A stretch of 37,802 nucleotides of DNA. Source: Bacteroidota bacterium. GTDB lineage: Bacteria > Bacteroidota > Bacteroidia > Chitinophagales > Chitinophagaceae. The notes beneath the pieces are model-generated. The model saw only the letters and a list, made by a program, of their open reading frames with translations, was not told the DNA's origin and did not search any database. The DNA lies in NCBI GenBank assembly GCA_018267625.1, contig JAFDYC010000065.1:1-37802 (forward strand). Direction: 5' to 3'. Of this stretch, positions 9,240 to 15,824 are shown piece by piece. The stretch's first letter is position 1. Every line of letters starts with the position of its first letter. A program made the position numbers and the translations under genes.

Positions 9240-9473
9240 TTACAGCCAGCGTAAAGGATTGCGGCGGCTCATCAACACATAGCGTTTCATGTTCATCCAG
9301 AATGCCAGCACCATATAGAGGATAATGGGAGAACCAAGCGTCAGGAATGAAATATAGATGAACCACACCCGTATGCGCGAACTGGCCAGCCCCATCCGTT
9401 CGCCCAGTGCACTACAAACACCGAATGCCCTCCATTCGATAGCCGATTTCCATTGTATGATGCGCGTGTTCAT
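9240..9473 (-). CDS. PspC-domain small membrane protein
   Basis: This 77-residue protein fits a PspC domain: a short soluble lead containing FGVCSALGERMGLASSRIR, then a hydrophobic segment with WFIYISFLTLGSP and a second stretch ILYMVLAFWM, ending in a basic tail. PspC domains are inner-membrane proteins; in Enterobacteria they sense phage-shock stress, while many stand-alone Bacteroidota copies have no known role. There is no pspA or pspB beside it. The ATG at 9473 is used, with a good -7-like motif 13 bases upstream. trhO follows 60 bases downstream and may be on the same transcript. Confidence 0.8.
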   Translation of the reverse strand: MNTRIIQWKSAIEWRAFGVCSALGERMGLASSRIRVWFIYISFLTLGSPIILYMVLAFWMNMKRYVLMSRRNPLRWL

Positions 9474-9486
9474 AGCTTTGAGTTCG

Positions 9487-9494
9487 CAAAAATA
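9487..9494 (-). promoter_or_regulatory. Putative -7 element for the PspC gene (TATTTTTG)
   Basis: Read on the minus strand this is TATTTTTG, an exact TANNTTTG match, 13 bases before the PspC-domain ATG at 9473. It lies in the 86-base divergent gap to nnr. A clear -33 element is not visible. Confidence 0.45.
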
Positions 9495-9559
9495 CAGCCT
9501 GCCTGTTGCTGTTTTTTTAAAGTCTGTCGGAGGCTGAACTTTGCAGAGCCTATTTGCAC

Positions 9560-11062
9560 ATGAAAATCCTGACGGCTAAACAGACGAGAGAATGGGACGC
9601 AGCAAGCCTGCGTCGGCAGAGTATCTCTTCTTTGTCTTTAATGGAACGGGCAGCCACTGCCTGTACGGATTGGCTGGTGGCTCATTACCCCGCTTCCAGG
9701 CCCTTCCTGGTGCTTTGCGGCAGCGGCAATAATGGTGGCGATGGCCTTGCAATTACCCGGCTCCTGCTTTCGAAAGGCTATACGGCTACCGCACTGTTGC
9801 TTGATGGCGAAAAGCAACTATCAGCAGATTGTGCGGCCAACCGGGAAGCCTTGAAGCAGGTAAATGCTGATGCCTGCATCCTGACGAATCCTACGCAATT
9901 CATCAGCTCCCTGCCGCGTGAAATAGTGCTCATAGATGCGCTGTTCGGTACCGGACTCAGCAGGCCAATAGAGGGTTATTTCAGGAACTGGGTTCAAAGG
10001 CTGAATGAATTCCACAATGAAAAAATAGCCATTGACTTACCCTCCGGATTGAATGCTGATGCTTTGCCTGATGACGGAACTACCATTTTGCAGGCAACAC
10101 ATACCCTCAGTTTTCAACAGTATAAACGATCCACGCTGCACCCGGAAGCAGGACGGTTTTGTGGCCAGATTCATCGCCTGAACATCGGATTGGATTTAGA
10201 ATTCCCGGAGCAGATTCCCTGCCATTGGCATACCCTGGAAGCTTCGGAGTTGCAGCAGATCTATCGGCCCCGCAACCGATTTGTTCATAAAGGGAATTTA
10301 GGTTTAGCCTGCCTGGTCGCCGGCTCGTATGGCATGATGGGGGCGGCCGTGCTGGTGGCTCAGGCTGCTGCTCGATCCGGCGCGGGAAAGGTGTTGGGCC
10401 TGTTACCCGAGCGAGGCTATGATATTTTCCAAACCAGCATTCCCGAAGCGATGTGCCATACCTGCGGGCAGGAATACCTGGACACCATCGAAGGATGGGA
10501 ACAAGCGCAAGGCATCGGGGTAGGGCCTGCCCTGGGGCGTAATGCCCAAACAGCATCCGCGTTGAGGAGTTTTTTGAAAAAAACAGATCGTCCTCTAGTG
10601 CTGGATGCTGATGCATTAAACATTCTGGCAGAAAATAAGTCTTGGTGGAAGCAAGTTCCAAAACGCAGCATCCTGACTCCGCATCCTAAAGAATTTAAGG
10701 GCCTGTTCGGGCCTTCAGAAAACAGTTTTGCCCGCGCAGAACGGGCACGCAGCATGGCTGTGAAATATCAATGGACAATTATCGCGAAAGATGCCTTCAG
10801 CATCGTGGCGCTACCGGATGGTTCCTGCCATTATGTGACGCAAGGCAGCCCGGGCATGGCCACGGCGGGTAGCGGAGATGTCTTGCTGGGCATCGTAACA
10901 GGTTTGCTGGCTCAAGGATATACGCCGGAGGAAGCAGCCCTGTTGGGTGCTTACTTGCATGCCGTGGCAGGTAGCTTCGCGGCAGCACAAAATGGTGTTG
11001 AATCTATGCTGGCCGGAGATATTATTGGCCAATTAGGTGCCGCCTATTCTACACTTAGATAA
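9560..11062 (+). CDS. nnr: Bifunctional NAD(P)H-hydrate epimerase / ADP-dependent dehydratase
   Basis: This enzyme repairs hydrated NADH and NADPH: the N-terminal half epimerises R- to S-NAD(P)HX and the C-terminal half dehydrates the S form with ADP or ATP. The 500-residue length is typical of the fused protein. The YjeF N domain shows LCGSGNNGGDGLAITRLLL at about residues 54-72, then DALFGTG and IDLPSGLNAD. The C-terminal ribokinase-fold domain shows HKGNLGLACLVAGSYGMMGA, VLDADALN, LTPHPKEF and the nucleotide-site signature GSGDVLLGIVTGLLAQG. The start is the ATG at 9560 (MKILTAKQ), which removes two residues from the longest open frame because that begins at TTG. A GAACTTTG motif at 9536-9543 may be its promoter. 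It is divergent from the PspC gene. Confidence 0.95.
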   Translation: MKILTAKQTREWDAASLRRQSISSLSLMERAATACTDWLVAHYPASRPFLVLCGSGNNGGDGLAITRLLLSKGYTATALLLDGEKQLSADCAANREALKQVNADACILTNPTQFISSLPREIVLIDALFGTGLSRPIEGYFRNWVQRLNEFHNEKIAIDLPSGLNADALPDDGTTILQATHTLSFQQYKRSTLHPEAGRFCGQIHRLNIGLDLEFPEQIPCHWHTLEASELQQIYRPRNRFVHKGNLGLACLVAGSYGMMGAAVLVAQAAARSGAGKVLGLLPERGYDIFQTSIPEAMCHTCGQEYLDTIEGWEQAQGIGVGPALGRNAQTASALRSFLKKTDRPLVLDADALNILAENKSWWKQVPKRSILTPHPKEFKGLFGPSENSFARAERARSMAVKYQWTIIAKDAFSIVALPDGSCHYVTQGSPGMATAGSGDVLLGIVTGLLAQGYTPEEAALLGAYLHAVAGSFAAAQNGVESMLAGDIIGQLGAAYSTLR

Positions 11063-11090
11063 ATCTGAATTCCGGTAGTTTTTTCCAAAC

Positions 11091-12121
11091 ATGTCTTATC
11101 TGAAAAGCTTTTTTTCTTGCTCGTTTTTGCTTTTCCGGCGATGGTATCGCATGCACATCATCAAGATACAGACAGTAGTTATGTAAAGGATTTTCCACGT
11201 AAAGTGACCCTTCGGATTTATACTGGTGAGAAGCTGGCTGGTTTTCGCCTGAGCGACCGGAGCAGAGGCGAGCAACTCAAATTCTATCCGACTCCTGCGC
11301 TGATGCTGGGTGTGGGCGTTACGTTGAGAGGCATTGGAGTGAATATTGCGTTTAAACTCCCTTTTCAAGAAGGACTTGAAGACAAATATGGTAGCTCGCG
11401 GCATTTGGATATTCAAGTACACCGCTACCGCAAGCAGTTGCTTCTGGATGTCTTTCTGCAACACTACCGGGGCTTTCACCTGAATGATAAGAACGCTGTT
11501 ACTTCCATTCCCGGGCCGGAAGAATACCCTTATTTCCCGGAAATGCGCAGCAACGACGTAGGTGCATCCGGCTTGTATCTGTTTAATGGCAGGCGCTTTT
11601 CCCTGCAGTCCTTAGTCAACCAACAAGACCAACAGCTTCGAAGCGCGGGCACCTGGATGCTAGGTGGAAGTTTGTTTGCCCATTTCCTGAGCAATGGCGA
11701 CAGCAGTCTGTTGCCCATCAATCTTCAGATGCAGGATTTTTATGGCACGGCACATCCTCATGCTATTCGCAATTATGGATTCAGCCTAAATCTGGGCTAT
11801 GGCTACAACCTGGTGCTGTACCGGCATTGGCTCATCAGCCTTTCCGGAGATGGAGGACTGGGATTAGGCTATGCTGAGACAAAAGAATCGAATCAACATA
11901 GCCAGGAAAGTTGGGGGCTCAATTTCAATGGAAATATCAGGTTTGGCGGGGGCTATAATGCCGACAAATGGTATGTGGGCTTTTACACATTGTATCGGGT
12001 GGGTACTTCTGCCTTGCCATACGACCAAAGCTGGCTGGGCATTTCACAAGGCATTTTCAGGCTGGCTATAGCGCGGAGGCTAAGCAGCCATAACCGGTAT
12101 CTGGTAGGGCGGGAGGATTGA
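11091..12121 (+). CDS. DUF4421-type outer-membrane protein; signal peptide out of frame
   Basis: The main frame, 11117-12121, encodes a DUF4421-like protein. Features are FRLSDRSRGEQLKFYPTPAL, a glycine-rich GVGVTLRGIGVNIAFKLPF segment, repeated amphipathic strands and DVGASGLYLFNGRRFS. This suggests a beta-barrel or periplasmic protein of unknown function found in Bacteroidota. The main frame has no ATG in the right place; its first ATG lies after the leader. An ATG at 11091 begins MSYLKSFF, then hits a 7-T run at 11109-11115 and continues in a different frame to an early stop. If the run had eight Ts, the frames would join to give a convincing signal peptide (MSYLKSFFFLLVFAFPAM then VSHAH) and a 343-residue protein. 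The break may be a sequencing error, a real mutation or slippage. Coordinates span the joined gene. Confidence 0.7.
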
Positions 12122-12339
12122 TTTTTTTAGGTAGAAGTACGTGGCCTGGCAACCGTTGCTGTTTGTTCTGAAATTTTATTGGGAATTCTGCCTTTAGCAG
12201 GATTTCCCTGTCTGGGTTTGACGGGGATATTCCGCATACCACGTGAAATGCTTCATAGAAGCACAGGCCCCGCAACGTGCGACGCAACGAAGCTTAATAG
12301 AAGTACGAAAGCGGACTAAAAAAAAATTTAGAAAAAAGC
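12122..12339. other. Intergenic interval without a supported gene
   Basis: This 218-base stretch between the DUF4421 stop and the terminator contains no supported gene. A 73-codon minus-strand frame (12066-12287) overlaps the end of the DUF4421 gene, has no recognisable family and no ribosome binding context. The phrase TAGAAGTACG occurs at both ends (near 12131 and 12299). It may be a 3' region or remnant of an interspersed element; nothing more can be said. Confidence 0.4.
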
Positions 12340-12367
12340 AGAGGCTGCCTCAATCGAGACAGCCTCT
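12340..12367. terminator. Bidirectional intrinsic terminator
   Basis: AGAGGCTG-C-CTC at 12340-12351 pairs with GAG-A-CAGCCTCT at 12356-12367 around a four-base loop, with one C/A mismatch. On the plus strand it is followed by ATTTGTTT; on the minus strand it is followed by GCTTTTTTCTAAATTTTTTTTT. It lies between the convergent DUF4421 gene (stop 12121) and the cysteine-rich lipoprotein (stop 12392) and can serve both. It is the only clear U-tracted terminator in the window. Confidence 0.85.
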
Positions 12368-12391
12368 ATTTGTTTAAGGAATGCGTAAGAC

Positions 12392-13171
12392 TTATTGTGG
12401 TAACAGGCCGCATTCATTGCTTTGATGGTAAATGCAGATTTGAGTTGGGGGGATTTTCCATACGTTACCCATGCACTTCCCATATTCATCGATCGGAAAC
12501 AGGAGGGCCATTTTGGGGTCCGGGTCGGTTTCGCTGATGCCATAGATGACCTGAATCAAGTTAGGCAGGTGATTATAGCAATATTCAATACCTTGATCCC
12601 AATTGATTTGGATGGCGTGTGCACAGTTTACCTGAGGGTTTTGCATGAGCGATTCAGCTTTTCCCCGCTCTATCTGCACGAGCAGCTTGTCTCTATATTC
12701 ATTTATAGCTACTAAAGACAATCCGCCATTAGTAAATCCACAAATCCGTGGGCAATTAACCGAGCCTCTGAAATAGCTTTTTGCATGTTTCGTATCTGTT
12801 ATTTCCAGGACAAAACATACTTTTTGGGTGGACACATCAAAGGCCTTGTGTAATATCCATTGGTCATTAGGGTTAATCCTAAGGTTATTTGTTGGAAAAA
12901 TGTATTGCCACACATTATTCTCAAGCTTCGGCAGATCGGTAGAATACTTTGGATCATTAGCCAGTTTTGCTGAGAATGTATTCACAAGTGGGATTGCCAA
13001 TTGAAGATCCATTAAGTAAGTCGGGTAATTGGTCGCTACTTTTTTGGTTTGAACAACAGCCCGATCGCTATCGCTTTTGTGCGGTTTTTGCGGGCATTCG
13101 GGGCAGGTGCAAGCCAGCAATCGGGTGGCAAAAATTACTATTGCCATTTTTGAAATAAGGTTCTTTTTCAT
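12392..13171 (-). CDS. Cysteine-rich putative lipoprotein, unknown function
   Basis: This 259-residue protein has a basic N-terminus, hydrophobic core and RLLAC lipobox at residues 17-21, followed by TCPECPQK, giving Cys at 21, 23 and 26. The mature part contains about nine further cysteines in short contexts such as NCPRICGF, NCAHAIQ, EYCYN, GKCMGN and NECGLL, suggesting disulfides or a metal site. I do not recognise the family. The ATG at 13171 is the clear signal-peptide start. A bidirectional terminator lies just downstream. It diverges from the TPR membrane gene (start 13241) with a 69-base gap. This stretch is visibly richer in A and T than its neighbours, possibly a sign of a different origin. 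Confidence 0.7.
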   Translation of the reverse strand: MKKNLISKMAIVIFATRLLACTCPECPQKPHKSDSDRAVVQTKKVATNYPTYLMDLQLAIPLVNTFSAKLANDPKYSTDLPKLENNVWQYIFPTNNLRINPNDQWILHKAFDVSTQKVCFVLEITDTKHAKSYFRGSVNCPRICGFTNGGLSLVAINEYRDKLLVQIERGKAESLMQNPQVNCAHAIQINWDQGIEYCYNHLPNLIQVIYGISETDPDPKMALLFPIDEYGKCMGNVWKIPPTQICIYHQSNECGLLPQ

Positions 13172-13240
13172 AAAGAGTGATTTGCCCGAAATATAGAAAG
13201 CAAACCGTTATTTTCATGTATTGAATATGTGTCTTTTAGC

Positions 13241-15094
13241 ATGAAAAACTGTTTTAGATTACTCGTTTTGGTGCTTGTCTGCATGTTTATGGTGCCTTCA
13301 AGAGCGCAAACACAAGACCCATTAAAACCCTTTGAAGAAGTAATCCAGGTAGTAGCGTTGTTTCAGCGGGCAGATACCTGCAAGGGAGCAAGTCGTGATG
13401 GCTGTTTGATGGAAGCTTTGGAAAAAGCCTTGGCGATACTCTGGCAACCGGAGCGCCATCAGGCCCGGATGAATGTGTATTGGGAATTATTGAAGCATGG
13501 AGGAATTCAGCAGAGTGAAACTTATCGGCGTGTTGCCAACGACATGATGGCAGAAGCTGAACGTTGCCAGGAAAATCCATGCCTGGCAAGGAGCCACATG
13601 TTGTTGGCCGATGATTACTTCAGAGCCGGTGATTTAGAAGAAGCACAAAGGGAAAGCAGCCTGGCACTCATCCACGCAGAACGGGCCGGACAAGTAGATA
13701 TAGAAATTGAAAGTGAATTGAACCATGCAAGCATATTGGTACGGAGCAAAGACCGAAATGCACGCGTGGATGCTTTGAATATTTTATTGCAAGCCAAGTT
13801 GCAAGCTTTAGAACATGAAGATTCCCGAGCCTTGAATCAATGTTATGAAGAACTCTCAAATTTTTACGCAGACATCGGAGCTTTTGATTCATCCGCAGCG
13901 TACAAAAGCCGACAACTTCAAATGCTGATCCAAAGAGGAGAAGAAGATTCTAATCGGATACAAGAGTTGCGTATAGAGCTTGCAGAACCCTTGTTAAAAG
14001 GAAGTAACAGCGCAAGAGGAGCCCATATTCTAGATGAAGTAATACGCTATGGCCTGAAGCATCAAAAGGCATATTTAATAAACCAGGCAATGCAGTATTA
14101 CCGGAATTATTTTCTGGAACAAAAAAATCTTATTGCAATTGCCCGTCTTTACAACCATGATTACCCGAGGGCCTTGGGCTTACTGAATGAGCCGGTAGTG
14201 CGGGATCGGGTGAAAGCCTATCTCTTTGATGCTAATGATCAAAAAGATTCAGCCTTGTTTTATTATCAACGGGCACTTGAAGGACTGCTGAAGGAAGGCA
14301 GCAATTTCCAGTATGCCTATCTGCAGCTATTTCATGGTAGTGCATTAAGGCGTTGGGGACATTATCCAGAAGCGATAGCAACCTTGAAAAATGGGAAAGA
14401 ATATGCCATGGATTACCAGCCCTTCCTGATACGGTTTATGGCAGAGTTAGACACTACCTACCGTGCACTAAATCAATATGATTCTGCTTATTTCTATCAT
14501 CTGCGTTTTTCTGCTTTAAACAAATCCTGGGATTCTTCAGTAGATGGTGAAGCCTTGCTCAGACAGCAGATTGCGGCACAACAACTAGAACATGAGTTGG
14601 CAGAACGCAAAGCAGAACACTTGCGGGAACAACGCCATTTTATACAGTACCTCAGCATCACCCTGGGGATTGTTATTCTGTTTCTGGTGTTCTGCCTCAT
14701 GAGCTCCCTTTCCGTACCGAAATGGGCCATCACCACTACCGGTTTCTTTGCTTTTGTCGTGTTGTTTGAATTCATCATCATGGTGACAGATGAATACGCT
14801 GCAGAAAAGGTGCAAGGAGAACCGATGTATTTGTTGCTCTGTAAAATCGTCATCATTCTTCTGCTCAGTCCCCTTCATCATAAGCTTGAGGAAAAACTCT
14901 TGCATTATTTTCATGAACACCGGCTGATAAACACATCCAGCATTTGGGACTGGACCGTATTTAAAGACTTTAAAAAGCTATTTGGAAAGGAAAATAAAGT
15001 TCCTGCGTTGCCCGAAAGAAGGAGAAGCCTCAAGCCCAAAGCAGTAACCAGCAGCCCCCGGAAAACAAGAAAAAAGACGGATAATACTCCTTGA
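13241..15094 (+). CDS. Secreted-leader TPR protein with C-terminal three-helix membrane domain
   Basis: This 617-residue protein begins with a signal peptide ending ..SRAQTQ at about residue 24. From about residue 110 to 430 it carries helical repeats of TPR type (e.g. ARSHMLLADDYFRAGDLEEA, YEELSNFYADIGAFDSSAAY, QKDSALFYYQRALEGLLKE). A charged helix around 440-465 (LEHELAERKAEHLREQRHF) leads into three hydrophobic segments at about 469-490, 497-520 and 535-553, then a cytoplasmic tail ending in a long basic stretch. The layout resembles Bacteroidota TPR sensor proteins, with periplasmic TPRs and a membrane section, but the tail has no histidine kinase or helix-turn-helix. Its partner is unknown. 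The ATG at 13241 is used; an in-frame GTG lies four codons upstream. Its stop is one base from the LolA stop. Confidence 0.8.
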   Translation: MKNCFRLLVLVLVCMFMVPSRAQTQDPLKPFEEVIQVVALFQRADTCKGASRDGCLMEALEKALAILWQPERHQARMNVYWELLKHGGIQQSETYRRVANDMMAEAERCQENPCLARSHMLLADDYFRAGDLEEAQRESSLALIHAERAGQVDIEIESELNHASILVRSKDRNARVDALNILLQAKLQALEHEDSRALNQCYEELSNFYADIGAFDSSAAYKSRQLQMLIQRGEEDSNRIQELRIELAEPLLKGSNSARGAHILDEVIRYGLKHQKAYLINQAMQYYRNYFLEQKNLIAIARLYNHDYPRALGLLNEPVVRDRVKAYLFDANDQKDSALFYYQRALEGLLKEGSNFQYAYLQLFHGSALRRWGHYPEAIATLKNGKEYAMDYQPFLIRFMAELDTTYRALNQYDSAYFYHLRFSALNKSWDSSVDGEALLRQQIAAQQLEHELAERKAEHLREQRHFIQYLSITLGIVILFLVFCLMSSLSVPKWAITTTGFFAFVVLFEFIIMVTDEYAAEKVQGEPMYLLLCKIVIILLLSPLHHKLEEKLLHYFHEHRLINTSSIWDWTVFKDFKKLFGKENKVPALPERRRSLKPKAVTSSPRKTRKKTDNTP

Positions 15095-15095
15095 G

Positions 15096-15737
15096 TTATC
15101 TCAGGTCCACCAATTCCATATTAGGGTGCATTTTCGAATCATAGCGGAAGAGCGATTCAGACAGTGAGGGATTCAAATGGACCGCACTCATCTCATATAG
15201 ATACCTGCTGCCATCTTTCTGAAATACAGTACCTGCCGCTATCTGATGATTATGATCAATAGCCAGTTCCACACGAGTAAATTGTCCGGGCTTCTGGGGC
15301 TTCATCTCGATTATATCGCAGGTTTTGCCAGCTACCTTTCTGCTGCCGAGATAGCGGTAGCTTTTGTGCTTGTCGTACACCTTGGTAAAAAATTTGGTTG
15401 GTGACAAGCTTTCATCTGAAGCGTCGCTATTACTTACCTGTACCTCTTTTGCTTCTTTCAAAACCGTCCATACCGTCTTGCCATCCGAGATGATTTCCTG
15501 TTCAGGCAAAGTGATGTGGAATTGTGCGCCTTTCATGTCAATAGTTCCTTTTTGTCGCGTCTGCGCCTTCCTGTTCCTACCGATTATTTGAATACTGAAT
15601 TGGGCTTTCAGAGATTTTAGCTGATTCAGTTTTTGCTGAGTGGCAGCTACAATTTTTTCAGCCTTTGCGTCCTGAGCATGTACCGGAAGGCTGGCCCACA
15701 GTATGAGCATGGTGCAAACAAAAATGAAATGTCTCAT
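15096..15737 (-). CDS. LolA-like outer-membrane lipoprotein carrier protein
   Basis: This 213-residue protein has a signal peptide (basic MRHF start, hydrophobic core, SLPVHAQ cleavage region) and a LolA-type fold. Family cues are KIVAATQQKLNQLKSLKAQFS after the signal, DMKGAQFHITLPEQEIISDGK, WTVLKEAKEV and a tail with ELAIDHNHQI and VHLNPSLSESLFRYDS. LolA shuttles lipoproteins through the periplasm to the outer membrane; Bacteroidota homologues beside ftsK are usually assigned this way, though direct evidence is limited. ATG 15737 is used because MRHF.. starts a clean signal peptide; ATG 15755 is possible. It follows ftsK by 87 bases on the same strand, a known pairing in this phylum. Its stop nearly touches the convergent TPR gene's stop. 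Confidence 0.88.
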   Translation of the reverse strand: MRHFIFVCTMLILWASLPVHAQDAKAEKIVAATQQKLNQLKSLKAQFSIQIIGRNRKAQTRQKGTIDMKGAQFHITLPEQEIISDGKTVWTVLKEAKEVQVSNSDASDESLSPTKFFTKVYDKHKSYRYLGSRKVAGKTCDIIEMKPQKPGQFTRVELAIDHNHQIAAGTVFQKDGSRYLYEMSAVHLNPSLSESLFRYDSKMHPNMELVDLR

Positions 15738-15824
15738 AGGTAAACTTGCGAGCACGAAATAAAAATCTCAGAGGTTAACACAGCGATAAAGCTCATTGGG
15801 AAAATAAAAAGTGACCGGGCAGCG

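Noticed and set aside
12066..12287. 73-codon minus-strand frame
   Set aside because: It overlaps the end of the DUF4421 gene and shows no signal, domain or start context. Recorded as part of an intergenic interval.
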